Source: Thiohalobacter thiocyanaticus
GTDB taxonomy: Bacteria; Pseudomonadota; Gammaproteobacteria; Thiohalobacterales; Thiohalobacteraceae
Assembly (NCBI RefSeq): GCF_002356355.1
Contig: NZ_AP018052.1
Location: 1,550,001-1,614,000 of the forward strand
Reading direction: 5' to 3'
DNA: 64,000 bases
The notes beneath the pieces were generated by a model. It had not been told where the DNA came from and made no database searches. It saw only the letters and a program-made list of their open reading frames with translations. Positions 33,787-41,685 of the stretch are shown here, piece by piece. A program made the translations under genes and the position numbers. Position 1 is the stretch's first letter. Each line of letters opens with the position of its first letter.

Positions 33787-34272
33787 TCAGGCCGCCGTGT
33801 CGTCCAGCTTGAACAGCTGCCAGCCCGGATGGCGGCCGCGGTAGGTGCGCTTGAGCGCATAGCCGCCCTGCAGCTTGCCGCCTTCCAGCCAGATCTGCAC
33901 CAGCCCGTCCTGCACCGACTGGCGCATGGAGCGTCCGTCGCTGCGCAGGTTGCGGTAATGGCCGGTATCCCACACCAGTACTGCGGGGTCCGGCGTGTCC
34001 GGTGCGGGCAGGGGGCCGCGGAACACACTCTGGTCGAGCGGCTGATCTCCGGTCTGGATGGCGAGGCGGCGGTCGTCGGGTTCGGTGGACACCCCTTTGG
34101 GCACGGCCCAGGAGACCATGACGTCGCCGATCTCCAGCCGCAGGTCATAGTGCCAGGGACTGCCGGGATGGCGCTGGACGATGAAGCGGTGCAGACCGGA
34201 GGCGCCCGGCTCGCCGGGGGAGGTGGCGGGAGCCTGTGGGGAAAGCTCGGTCCTGAGCGGCTTGTTCCTCAT
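33787..34272 (-). CDS. Stand-alone LigD 3'-phosphoesterase domain protein
   Basis: A 161-residue protein made of one domain, the 3'-phosphoesterase that in bacterial LigD cleans 3' ends for end joining. Active-site motif HYDLRLEIGDVMVSWAVPKG is at about residue 40-59, with the ending GWQLFKLDD typical of the family. ATG 34272 is chosen because homology starts soon after; ATG 34308 is possible. No ligase, polymerase or Ku gene is nearby, so it may work alone on damaged 3' ends. It is the last gene in a minus-strand group after FlhX and FliK2, an odd neighbour for DNA repair. Confidence 0.82.
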   Translation of the reverse strand: MRNKPLRTELSPQAPATSPGEPGASGLHRFIVQRHPGSPWHYDLRLEIGDVMVSWAVPKGVSTEPDDRRLAIQTGDQPLDQSVFRGPLPAPDTPDPAVLVWDTGHYRNLRSDGRSMRQSVQDGLVQIWLEGGKLQGGYALKRTYRGRHPGWQLFKLDDTAA

Positions 34273-34428
34273 GCGGCGGCCCCCCGTCAGTGAGTCAAGC
34301 GGCTGCATGCCCGGGGCATGCGCGAGAGGGCGGATTCTTTCATCCACTGCCCGCCTTGTCCAGTGTGAATGCAGGCGCCGGCCTGCAGACCGCGATAAGC
34401 GCGGCCTTCCCCGCACGCTGCCTGACAA

Positions 34429-34707
34429 CTATTGGGGTGCCTTGCCGCTGATGTAATAGGCGAAGGCGATGATCTCGGCCACGGCCAGATACAGCGCCGG
34501 CGGGATCTCTTCACCCAGTTCCAGTTTCGACAGCAACTCCACCATGGGGGCGTTCTCCTGCAGCGGCACCTCATGCTCGCGCGCCAGGGCGATGATCTGC
34601 TCGGCCAGTTCGCCAGTGCCCTTGGCAGTGACCCGCGGCGCCCGCTCCCCGTCGTACTGCAGGGCCACAGCCAGTTCCGGTTTCGGTGTGGTGTCGTCCC
34701 GGCTCAT
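34429..34707 (-). CDS. FlhB C-terminal-domain protein (FlhX/FlhB2)
   Basis: A 92-residue soluble protein matching the end of the FlhB cytoplasmic domain: ALQYDGERAPRVTAKGTGEL, then VPLQENAPMVELLSKLELGE, then IPPALYLAVAEIIAFAY. The membrane part and the NPTH cleavage motif are missing, so it resembles the free C-terminal fragment of cleaved FlhB. Such FlhX proteins can partly replace that fragment. Its start overlaps the stop of the FliK-like gene (ATGA), so the two are co-translated. Confidence 0.9.
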   Translation of the reverse strand: MSRDDTTPKPELAVALQYDGERAPRVTAKGTGELAEQIIALAREHEVPLQENAPMVELLSKLELGEEIPPALYLAVAEIIAFAYYISGKAPQ

Positions 34708-36053
34708 GCCTGGTCGTCCAGGATGGGGCCGCGAGGTGGCGGTGCCGGTGGTTCGCGCAGACGGCCGCGCTTGACGTCCAGGTCCTGTACCACCAGTCCG
34801 GATTGCTCCAGCCGGGCGCGCAGCCGGGGCAGGTGTTCGCTCAGCCGGCGCAGGGGCTCGCCCTGTTCACTCAGGAAGCGGGTGCTGATTTGGCGTTCCC
34901 CGCTCAGACTGACGCGGGCCTGCACCGGCCCCAGTCCGGGCAGGTCGAAGGCCAGCATTACGGTCCAGCCGGCGCCGTTCCGGGCAGTCTCGCTGTCGCT
35001 GCGGCCGCCCTCGCGGCGCAGGCGCAGGCCCCAGACATCAATCGCATCCTCGCCACGGCGCACCGGCAGTTCCACCAGCCATTCCGGCGGCTGCTGGCGT
35101 TCCTGCGGCAGCGAGGCCAGCTGGTTGAGCTTGACTCGTGACAGGGCCGACTCCACCTGCTGCAGCAAGCCCCCGCGCTGCAGCAGCTGGGCCAGGTCCA
35201 GCCGCAGCGTGCGGCCGTCGACCCCGGCCTGCGGCCGCGGCGGCATGCCGGGACGCAGGGACGCCAGGCTCTCCAGGGCCGGCAGTGGCGCGGCCTTGCC
35301 GACCGCCGCAGCCAGGGCCGCCGCCAGGGGCGGCGCACCCGCCGTCAGCGGCGATACCGGGGGCGCCGGACTGCCGGCAGCGGCAGGGGGGCGGGCTGAA
35401 CCGGTGGTAACGGCGGCCTGGCGCAGCCCGGCGGCCAGCTGCAGCAGGCCGGCCTTGAAATCCCCCTGGACGGCGGTCTGCGCCGGCAGTGGCGATTGCC
35501 CGGCGGCCGCGCGGGCATTGCCGGCCTGGGCGGCGGCGCGGGCCAGCTTGCCTTCCAGGAACAGGCCGCTGTTGGTCAGGGCCTGGCGCAGGCCCTCGGG
35601 GGTGCCGACCCGGGCCGGGTCGGGCAGCTGCTGGATGACGCTGCGCACCAGCCGGGAGAGTTGCGGTGCGCTGCGGGCAGCATCGGGCAGCGCCGCCAGC
35701 TGGTTCAGCAGTGTCAGCGCCTGGGGCAGCGGCCGCTGGGCCGGCAGCGCCTGGCGCAGGGCCTGGCTGACCGTGTCCTGACGCAGGGTGTCGAGCAGGC
35801 GCAGTACCGGCAGGTCGCGGCTCAGGCTGACCACTTCCAGGCGCAGCGGCTGGCCCGGACTGAGTTGCAGACTGCCGGTGCGCGCCTGGACCAGCTGGCG
35901 TCCGATCTGCAGCGGGGTCTGGCCCTGGCTGGATTCGCGCACCACCAGGCCCTGCAGCACCTGGCCGACCCGCCAGGTCGCGGCCGTGGCGGCGGCCTTC
36001 GTTCCCGACGGGGCCGGGGGCAGGGGCGGGAGTCCGGGGCCGGTGGGTTGCAT
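34704..36053 (-). CDS. Second FliK-like hook-length control domain protein
   Basis: A 449-residue protein with a very long Ala/Gln/Leu/Pro-rich body and a C-terminal FliK-like region: WTVMLAFDLPGLGPVQARVS followed by LRARLEQSGLVVQDLDVKRG. The frame is open to 36176, but ATG 36053 begins the MQPTGPGLPPLPP region. It is coupled to the FlhX gene downstream. A FliK-like plus FlhB-like pair suggests a second or modified substrate switch; the interpretation is inferred. Confidence 0.82.
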   Translation of the reverse strand: MQPTGPGLPPLPPAPSGTKAAATAATWRVGQVLQGLVVRESSQGQTPLQIGRQLVQARTGSLQLSPGQPLRLEVVSLSRDLPVLRLLDTLRQDTVSQALRQALPAQRPLPQALTLLNQLAALPDAARSAPQLSRLVRSVIQQLPDPARVGTPEGLRQALTNSGLFLEGKLARAAAQAGNARAAAGQSPLPAQTAVQGDFKAGLLQLAAGLRQAAVTTGSARPPAAAGSPAPPVSPLTAGAPPLAAALAAAVGKAAPLPALESLASLRPGMPPRPQAGVDGRTLRLDLAQLLQRGGLLQQVESALSRVKLNQLASLPQERQQPPEWLVELPVRRGEDAIDVWGLRLRREGGRSDSETARNGAGWTVMLAFDLPGLGPVQARVSLSGERQISTRFLSEQGEPLRRLSEHLPRLRARLEQSGLVVQDLDVKRGRLREPPAPPPRGPILDDQA

Positions 36054-36081
36054 AAGTCGATTCCTTGAAGCCTGTCTCAAT

Positions 36082-36089
36082 ATATCGGC
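36082..36089 (-). promoter_or_regulatory. Possible sigma-28 -10 element upstream of fliK2
   Basis: On the minus strand GCCGATAT is one base off the FliA -10 consensus GCCGATAA, about 30 bases before the start. The -35 (CCAATTTA at the right distance) matches poorly. Confidence 0.35.
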
Positions 36090-36144
36090 CGGCGGCCCGC
36101 TAAATTGGGGAGCAGGCCCTGGAACAGAGAGTAAGCCTACCCCG

Positions 36145-36570
36145 ATGACAGCGTCCACCGAACAGTTCTGGTTCACCCGCCGTGCCGGCCAGGTGCGGGG
36201 CCCCTATCAGGGGGGCGAAATCAGCCGTTATATCCTGCTCGGCCGGCTGCGGGAGGCCGACGAAATCAGCCCCGACCGCCATCACTGGCGGCAGCTGGGG
36301 GATCATCCTGAACTGATCCCCGAGGTGATGCGCGACGCGGACAGCGAGGCCGGACGCCGGCGGCTGGCCGCGGCCCGGGCTGAGGCCGATGAACGCAGCA
36401 CTGCCAGAGTCCAGCCCCGGCGGCTGGATCCGCCCTGCATCGAGCGCCGCAACGGCCAGCGCCGGGTCGTCATGCCGCTGATGCATCCACAGGCCGGAGC
36501 CGTGCGGCGGCCGCTGGCGACCGCGGCCCTGATGTTCGGTCTGACCGGACTGGCGCTGCTGCTGGTTTGA
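36145..36570 (+). CDS. GYF-like domain protein with C-terminal membrane anchor
   Basis: A 141-residue protein. The N-terminal part FWFTRRAGQVRGPYQGGEIS, followed by ILLGRLREADEISPD and a Trp soon after, resembles GYF_2/DUF4339-type modules (W-x-GP-x-GPY pattern). A charged middle and one C-terminal hydrophobic helix (about 121-141) follow. ATG 36145 is chosen because the domain starts there; the open frame extends upstream only through the antisense of fliK2. Function unknown, perhaps a membrane-tethered peptide-binding adaptor. Confidence 0.7.
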   Translation: MTASTEQFWFTRRAGQVRGPYQGGEISRYILLGRLREADEISPDRHHWRQLGDHPELIPEVMRDADSEAGRRRLAAARAEADERSTARVQPRRLDPPCIERRNGQRRVVMPLMHPQAGAVRRPLATAALMFGLTGLALLLV

Positions 36571-36606
36571 GCCGTCGGCGGGCGGCTTGGTAAGATAAAG
36601 AGCCTG

Positions 36607-36733
36607 AAGAGCGCCACGGAATACACGGAAAACACGGACAAACCCATGACTACAGGCATTGTCATTGGCTGGCGCGAAGCGCCATGCCCAATGACAATAA
36701 GATTTCCGTGCTTTCCGTGTATTCCGTGGCGCA
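36607..36733. repeat. Dispersed paired repeat, family R2
   Basis: AAGAGCGCCACGGAATACAC at the left and GTGTATTCCGTGGCGC at the right, about 80 bases apart, in the gap before the DUF2452 gene. Confidence 0.85.
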
Positions 36734-36765
36734 TTTGATTTTTCCCACTACCCAATCCTGTAACC

Positions 36766-37341
36766 ATGGACAAGACCCCCAATCCCCAGGGCAAGGGCCT
36801 GGTGCCGGTGCTCGAGAGCCTGGCGGCGAGCCGGGCCGCCATCGCGGTGCCGCCCAAACGCATCGACCAGATCTCCAGTGAACTGTTCACTTCCCTGTTC
36901 GTGCTGGAAAGCGATTTCAAGTTCCGGCCCGTGGTCGGTCACAGCTACTGGCTCTACCGCAAGGGCGAGCGCTTCTGGTTGTCCATGCTGGCCCCGCATG
37001 AGTGGTCGGCCGCCGCCCACGGGCAGGTGATCGGCGAGTGCACCCTGCAGGATGACATCACCTGGACCCTGACCCTGGACGCGGCCGCGGCACAGGACAC
37101 GGCCCTGCTGCGCCTGATCGAGGCGAAGAAGCTGGCCTTCGAACAGCGGCTGGAGAATGCCGGGACGGTCGATGAGGCCCTGCCGGTGTTCGATGCATCC
37201 CTGCCTTTCTATCAGCGGGTGTGCGCCTCCGCGCTGGCGGCCTCGCTGCGGGTATCCATGCAGAAAAGCGGCATCGAGGGTCTGAGCTACGACGAGGCCC
37301 GCGGTCTGCTGGCCGCCCCCGAGGCCGATACCCGCGATTGA
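36766..37341 (+). CDS. DUF2452 family protein
   Basis: A 191-residue soluble protein of unknown function. The conserved region FKFRPVVGHSYWLYRKGERF and LSMLAPHEW matches DUF2452 as I know it. The last third is helical. Between it and the TetR gene there are only 32 bases, which contain a TetR operator, so it is probably an independent transcript. Confidence 0.72.
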   Translation: MDKTPNPQGKGLVPVLESLAASRAAIAVPPKRIDQISSELFTSLFVLESDFKFRPVVGHSYWLYRKGERFWLSMLAPHEWSAAAHGQVIGECTLQDDITWTLTLDAAAAQDTALLRLIEAKKLAFEQRLENAGTVDEALPVFDASLPFYQRVCASALAASLRVSMQKSGIEGLSYDEARGLLAAPEADTRD

Positions 37342-37347
37342 CATACG

Positions 37348-37361
37348 GGACTGATCGGTCC
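37348..37361. promoter_or_regulatory. Operator of the TetR regulator (autoregulation site)
   Basis: GGAC TGATCG GTCC, a palindrome 13 bases before the tetR start. It shares GGACTGA-N-CGGTCC with the stronger palindrome at 37976, so both are probably bound by the TetR protein encoded between them. Confidence 0.65.
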
Positions 37362-37373
37362 AGTATTCTTCGC

Positions 37374-37961
37374 ATGCCCGCCGGAAGACCCCTTGAATTC
37401 GATCCCGACGCCGCCCTGGAGGCGGCGATGCAGCTGTTCTGGCGCCAGGGCTATGAAGCCACTTCGCTGCAGGATCTGCTGCGCGAGATGCGGCTGTCCA
37501 AAAGCAGTTTCTATCAGGCCTTCGGCAGCAAACATGCGTTGTTCGGCCGCTGCATCGATCACTACCGCGACAGTCTGGCGCGCGGTATGCAGCAGCAGCT
37601 GGAGGCCGCGCCGCGGGCATGGGACTTCATTGCCGGCATGCTCGACTCGGTGGCCGGGGAGGTGCAGGGCGAGGATGCCCGCCGTGGCTGCCTGGTCATG
37701 AATACCGCCAGCGAGTTCGGGCAGAGCGATGCCGAAGTGGCCGCGCGGGTCAAGGCTGGAACCGCACGCTTTCGCAAGGTGTTCCTGCAGGCCATCAAGC
37801 GGGCGCAGGCCGAGGGCGACATCCCCGCCGAGCGGGATGCCGGCCTGCTGGCCGACTATCTGGTCACCAACATGAGCGGTCTGCGCAGCCTGACCAAGGC
37901 CGGCGCCAGCGCAGCCGCGATCCGGCGCATTGCCGGCGTGACCCTGTCGGCACTGCGCTGA
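37374..37961 (+). CDS. TetR family transcriptional regulator
   Basis: A 195-residue DNA-binding repressor. The N-terminal helix-turn-helix is clear (FWRQGYEATSLQDLLREMRL, then SKSSFYQAFGSKHALF, residues about 23-58). The C-terminal ligand domain has a Cys in RRGCLVMNTASEF near residue 106, as in several regulators that sense electrophiles (NemR/AcuR-like); the ligand is not known. Operator-like palindromes flank the gene, and an AhpD-like gene follows downstream, which suggests control of an oxidative or electrophile response. Confidence 0.88.
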   Translation: MPAGRPLEFDPDAALEAAMQLFWRQGYEATSLQDLLREMRLSKSSFYQAFGSKHALFGRCIDHYRDSLARGMQQQLEAAPRAWDFIAGMLDSVAGEVQGEDARRGCLVMNTASEFGQSDAEVAARVKAGTARFRKVFLQAIKRAQAEGDIPAERDAGLLADYLVTNMSGLRSLTKAGASAAAIRRIAGVTLSALR

Positions 37962-37975
37962 AAAAATTTTCGCCA

Positions 37976-37999
37976 AATATGGACTGAACGGTCCATATT
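37976..37999. promoter_or_regulatory. Operator palindrome downstream of tetR, upstream of the AhpD-like gene
   Basis: Perfect 9-base arms AATATGGAC and GTCCATATT with spacer TGAACG. The core GGACTGAACGGTCC matches the palindrome before tetR except at one base. Confidence 0.75.
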
Positions 38000-38027
38000 A
38001 CTCAGGGGCCGGAATCGATGGCTGCAG

Positions 38028-38133
38028 TTACCGCGCAGGCGGTGATCCAGCAGCCTCGACGGTTCATGGATTCCCGCTTGCGCGGGAATGACCATGCCTG
38101 GTTAATCCGTCATGCCGGCTTCGCCGGTATGAC
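38028..38133. repeat. Family R4 repeat, partly degenerate
   Basis: A degenerate left arm (CGCGCAGGCGGTGATCCA), a clear right hairpin ATTCCCGCTTGCGCGGGAAT, and a further hairpin ATGCCGGCTTCGCCGGTAT at 38112. It occupies the leader of the AhpD-like gene. Confidence 0.65.
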
Positions 38134-38185
38134 AAAAGGGAATCAATCAGAGTTTTCTTGAAGCAACCCAACATGGAGATCCGTC

Positions 38186-38746
38186 ATGAGCTATACCCTC
38201 CACGACAGGCAAACTGCGCCGGAAGCCTCGCGCGGGATCCTGGAGCAGGCCGAACAGGCCTACGGTTTCGTGCCCAACCTGTTCGGAGTGCTGGCCGAGT
38301 CGCCGGCCGCGCTGCGGGCCTATGCGGCCGTTACCGATATCCTCCAGCACGCCGGGCTGGACCCAGTGGAGCAGCAGGTGGTGATGCTCACGGTCAGCGC
38401 CGACAACGGCTGTACCTATTGTGTCGGGGCGCACTCGGCGCTGGCGCAGAGGGTGAAGATGGACCCGGCAGTGCTGGAAGCCCTGCGTGCGCAAGGCGAA
38501 CTGCCCGATGCGAAGCTGGAGGCACTGCGCCGCTTCACCCTGGCGGTCATGTCGCACCGCGGCTGGGTACCGGAGGCGGAGTTGCAGGCGTTTCACGACG
38601 CCGGTTATGGGCAGCGGGAGGTGCTGGATGTGATCACCATCGTCGCGCTCAAGACCTTGAGCAACTACACCAACCACATCGCCGCAACCCCGCTGGATAC
38701 GGCCTTCGCGGGCCAGGCGTGGGAGCCGGGGCGGACGACGGGCTGA
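38186..38746 (+). CDS. Carboxymuconolactone decarboxylase family (AhpD-like) protein
   Basis: A 186-residue protein of the AhpD fold. The redox motif CTYCVGAH (CxxC plus His three residues later) is at about residue 72-79, with EQQVVMLTVSADNGCTYC leading into it. Such proteins reduce peroxides or act in electrophile metabolism; here the CxxC argues for a redox role rather than decarboxylation. It is probably controlled by the TetR protein through the palindrome at 37976. Confidence 0.85.
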   Translation: MSYTLHDRQTAPEASRGILEQAEQAYGFVPNLFGVLAESPAALRAYAAVTDILQHAGLDPVEQQVVMLTVSADNGCTYCVGAHSALAQRVKMDPAVLEALRAQGELPDAKLEALRRFTLAVMSHRGWVPEAELQAFHDAGYGQREVLDVITIVALKTLSNYTNHIAATPLDTAFAGQAWEPGRTTG

Positions 38747-38765
38747 GGTGCAGCGCAATGCCGGT

Positions 38766-39338
38766 TCAGCCGAAGCTCTCGGTGGTGTAGCGGCTGATCC
38801 GCAGCCGGTCCGACCAGTAATCGGGCGGCAGCCCGGCCTTGCGCTTGAGTTCGGCCAGAAAATCGGCCGGTTCCGGCAGGGACGCCCAGACCGTGGGCAG
38901 GAAGGTGCCGCGGCGGCCATCCGCCTCCAGAATCAGGCCGTCGATGCCCGGCCGCAGCTGGCGCAGCAGGTCGGCCTCGTGGCTGAACTCCAGCGGTTCG
39001 CTCGGGCCGAGCACGGAAATGGACACTTCCAGGTCCGGATATTCACCCCGGGTCAGCGGCGGGAAGCGCGGATCCCGGAACGCCGCCGCGTAGGCGTTGT
39101 GGCTGATTTCCTCGACCAGCGGCTGGCGCGGCTCCAAGCTGCCGATGCAGCCGCGCAGGGCGGCGTCACGATGCAGGGTGACGAAGGCCGCCCCGGGTTC
39201 GCGCAGGTCAGGATCGAAGCTCTGCGGGTCCACCGGCAGCGGCCGGCCATGATCCAGCCCGTGACGGATGGAGGCCCGCGCCAGGTCGATCAGGGCGCGG
39301 CGCTGCTCAGCGCTGAAGCGGGATTCAGTCGATGGCAT
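38766..39338 (-). CDS. amrA: AmmeMemoRadiSam system protein A (AMMECR1 domain)
   Basis: A 190-residue AMMECR1-domain protein. The signature LRGCIGSLEPRQPL is at about residue 60-73, followed by NAYAAAFRDPRFPPLT. Human AMMECR1 is linked to a syndrome, but the biochemical role is unknown. ATG 39338 overlaps the end of amrB by 14 bases. With amrB and the divergent amrS it forms the conserved three-part AmmeMemoRadiSam set. Confidence 0.9.
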   Translation of the reverse strand: MPSTESRFSAEQRRALIDLARASIRHGLDHGRPLPVDPQSFDPDLREPGAAFVTLHRDAALRGCIGSLEPRQPLVEEISHNAYAAAFRDPRFPPLTRGEYPDLEVSISVLGPSEPLEFSHEADLLRQLRPGIDGLILEADGRRGTFLPTVWASLPEPADFLAELKRKAGLPPDYWSDRLRISRYTTESFG

Positions 39339-40116
39339 AGGCCCCGTATCCGACCACCTGGTTGCGCGGTCCGGCGGTATCTCCCGAGTTGCGCAGGTCC
39401 AGGGTGTGGGCGTGCAGGCCACGGGCGCGGGCGGCCAGCAGCAGCCCCCCGACCGGGGTGCGGCCGCAGGCGTGGTCGTAGTCGATGCGTTCCGGGGCCA
39501 GCGCCTCGATGGCCACCGAGGTGGCCCGGTCCAGGGCGCGGGCGGTGTCGTAGTCGTGATAATGGCTGAGGTCCGAACTGATCACGATCAGGGTCTCGTC
39601 CCCGCCCCAGAGGTGGTCCAGCACCTCTCTCACCTCGGCATAGCCGGCATCCCCCACCACCAGCGGGATCAGCTTGAACTCACCCAGCACGGTCTGCAGG
39701 AAGGGCAGCTGTACCTCCAGGCTGTGCTCCCAGGCGTGGGCGTCGTCACGGACCTGCACCTGGGGAAATCCGCTCAGCCCGGCGATGGCCTCGGTATCCA
39801 GCGGGACGTCGCCCAGGGGCGTGCGGAAGGCCTCGTTGCTGGGCGCGGCCAGCCCATGGAAGGGCACCCGGTGCGAAGGCCCGAGCAGCACCACCCGCCG
39901 GATGCGGTCGCGGGCGGGCGCCAGCCGGCCGTAGACGCTGGCGGCCACCGGTCCGGAGTACACATAACCGGCATGGGGCGCGATGATCGCCTTGGGGGCG
40001 GGGCCGGTGGCGGCGGCTTCGGCTTCGGTCAGCAGTGCCTGGATCTGCCGACGCAGCGTGGCCGGGTCATCGGGATAGAACATGCCGGCAACGGCGGGTT
40101 CTCGGAGCTTGTGCAT
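39325..40116 (-). CDS. amrB: AmmeMemoRadiSam system protein B (Memo family)
   Basis: A 263-residue Memo-family protein, structurally related to class III nonheme dioxygenases. Visible motifs: AIIAPHAGYVYSGPVAASVY (first metal His), VVLLGPSHRVPF, EHSLEVQLPFLQ and VISSDLSHYHDYDTA. ATG 40116 fits the family start MHKLREPAVAGMFYP. Reaction unknown. It is divergent from amrS across a 138-base gap. Confidence 0.92.
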   Translation of the reverse strand: MHKLREPAVAGMFYPDDPATLRRQIQALLTEAEAAATGPAPKAIIAPHAGYVYSGPVAASVYGRLAPARDRIRRVVLLGPSHRVPFHGLAAPSNEAFRTPLGDVPLDTEAIAGLSGFPQVQVRDDAHAWEHSLEVQLPFLQTVLGEFKLIPLVVGDAGYAEVREVLDHLWGGDETLIVISSDLSHYHDYDTARALDRATSVAIEALAPERIDYDHACGRTPVGGLLLAARARGLHAHTLDLRNSGDTAGPRNQVVGYGAYAID

Positions 40117-40170
40117 CGGAATTTCCTCCCCGGCAACCGGCTTGATGCAGATCATCGCATTCGCACTGAC

Positions 40171-40215
40171 GCAAGCGCATGCTTGCATTCCGTTCGCGCG
40201 GACACTATCTACAAT
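40171..40215 (+). promoter_or_regulatory. Divergent promoter region of the AmmeMemoRadiSam genes
   Basis: GCAAGC GCAT GCTTGC (40171-40186) is a palindrome. TTCCGT (40188-40193), 16 bases, then TACAAT (40210-40215) is a possible sigma-70 promoter for amrS. Only moderate matches. Confidence 0.3.
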
Positions 40216-40254
40216 AATAGTAGAAACGATACGCACCCGGATGCAAGGGACACA

Positions 40255-41349
40255 ATGTCGGAGCAATTACAGGACGGCGTGGTAAAGACCCGCTACTGGC
40301 ACCGCCTGGAAGACGGCCGGGTACAGTGCGATCTGTGCCCGCGCTACTGCAAACTCAAGGACGGCCAGCGAGGTTTGTGCTTCGTGCGCGCCAACCAGGG
40401 CGGCGAGGTGGTGCTGACCACCTATGGCCGCTCCAGCGGCTACTGCATCGATCCGATCGAGAAGAAGCCGTTGAACCACTTTCTGCCGGGGACCCCGGTG
40501 CTGTCATTCGGTACCGCCGGCTGCAACCTGGCCTGCAAATTCTGCCAGAACTGGGATATCAGCAAGTCGCGCGAGATCGACACCCTGGCCGACCAGGCCA
40601 GTCCCGAGACCATTGCCCGCGCGGCGGAGGAACTGGGTTGCCGTAGCGTGGCCTATACCTACAATGATCCGGTGATCTTCCATGAATATGCCATCGACGT
40701 GGCCCGTGCCTGCCACGAGCGCGGGATCAAATCGGTGGCCGTGACTGCCGGCTATGTCACCGCCGAGCCGCGCCGGGAGTTCTACCAGTACATGGACGCG
40801 GCCAACGTTGACCTCAAGGCCTTCACCGAGGATTTCTACTGGAAGATCACCGGCGGCCACCTGCAGCCGGTGCTCGATACCCTGCTGTATCTCAAGCAGG
40901 AGACGGATGTCTGGTTCGAGCTCACCACGCTGCTGATACCCGATCACAATGACTCCGATCGGGAACTCGACGAGATGACCCGCTGGGTGGTGGAAAACCT
41001 GGGCCCGGATGTACCCATGCACTTCACTGCCTTTCATCCGGACTGGAAGATGCAGGACGTACCGCCCACGCCGCTGGAGACCCTGACACGGGCGCGGCGT
41101 ATCGCCATGAACAACGGCGTGCGCTATGCCTACACCGGCAATGTGCATGACAGGGAGGGCGAGAGCACCTACTGCCACAGTTGCGGCAACCGGCTGATCG
41201 GACGCGACTGGTATGTGCTGAGTGACTGGAACATCACCCCCGAAGGGAACTGCAATCAGTGCGGCACGAAGGTGGCGGGCGTGTTCGAGGCCGGGCCGGG
41301 TCACTGGGGCTCGCGTCGCCAGCCGGTACGGCTGGCCGATTATGCCTGA
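40255..41349 (+). CDS. amrS: AmmeMemoRadiSam system radical SAM enzyme
   Basis: A 364-residue radical SAM enzyme. An N-terminal Cys cluster (CDLCPRYCKLKDGQRGLC, about 24-41) precedes the radical SAM site CNLACKFC (about 90-97), which binds the 4Fe-4S cluster. The C-terminus has two CxxC knuckles (YCHSCG and CNQCG), suggesting a bound metal. ATG 40255 is chosen since homology starts there; the frame is open far upstream as antisense of amrB. Substrate unknown. The family resembles pyruvate-formate-lyase-activating enzymes in the core fold. Confidence 0.93.
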   Translation: MSEQLQDGVVKTRYWHRLEDGRVQCDLCPRYCKLKDGQRGLCFVRANQGGEVVLTTYGRSSGYCIDPIEKKPLNHFLPGTPVLSFGTAGCNLACKFCQNWDISKSREIDTLADQASPETIARAAEELGCRSVAYTYNDPVIFHEYAIDVARACHERGIKSVAVTAGYVTAEPRREFYQYMDAANVDLKAFTEDFYWKITGGHLQPVLDTLLYLKQETDVWFELTTLLIPDHNDSDRELDEMTRWVVENLGPDVPMHFTAFHPDWKMQDVPPTPLETLTRARRIAMNNGVRYAYTGNVHDREGESTYCHSCGNRLIGRDWYVLSDWNITPEGNCNQCGTKVAGVFEAGPGHWGSRRQPVRLADYA

Positions 41350-41367
41350 GTCAGACTGAGACAGAGT

Positions 41368-41449
41368 GTAGGATGGGTGGAGGCGGATCGCGCCGTAACC
41401 CATCGTCAACCCGGGCATGATGGGTTGCGCTTCGCTTCACCCATCCTAC
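41368..41449. repeat. Dispersed hairpin repeat, family R1
   Basis: GTAGGATGGGTGGAGGCG at the left and CTTCACCCATCCTAC at the right, between amrS and the small minus-strand gene; may act as a terminator. Confidence 0.85.
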
Positions 41450-41491
41450 GGAAGGCCTGCAGTCCAGCCGACTGGAGAGTGGATTGATCAG

Positions 41492-41653
41492 CTACAGATG
41501 CCCGCGCAACCCCACCGAGACCACCGCATAGGTGACGATCGCCATCCCCGCCGTGGCGATCAATGCCTGGCGGCGCCAGCCGTACAGATACAGCAGCACC
41601 ACGATGGTCCAGCCCATCAGCAGCGGCCAGTAGCGAACCTCACCCGTGAACAC
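41492..41653 (-). CDS. Small two-helix membrane protein
   Basis: A 53-residue ORF from GTG 41653, behind a GGGGGG stretch. It has two hydrophobic helices: YWPLLMGWTIVVLLYLYG and ALIATAGMAIVTYAVVSVGL. Codon use matches neighbours. A longer reading from ATG 41716 overlaps the end of the DUF3108 gene by 31 bases. No family recognised; probably co-transcribed with DUF3108. Confidence 0.5.
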   Translation of the reverse strand: MFTGEVRYWPLLMGWTIVVLLYLYGWRRQALIATAGMAIVTYAVVSVGLRGHL

Positions 41654-41685
41654 GCGCCCCCCCTTCGGTCGGCTTGGATATGACG

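Noticed and set aside
39268-40254. A longer N-terminus for the radical SAM protein (open frame from 39268)
   Set aside because: That part is antisense to amrB; family homology starts at ATG 40255.
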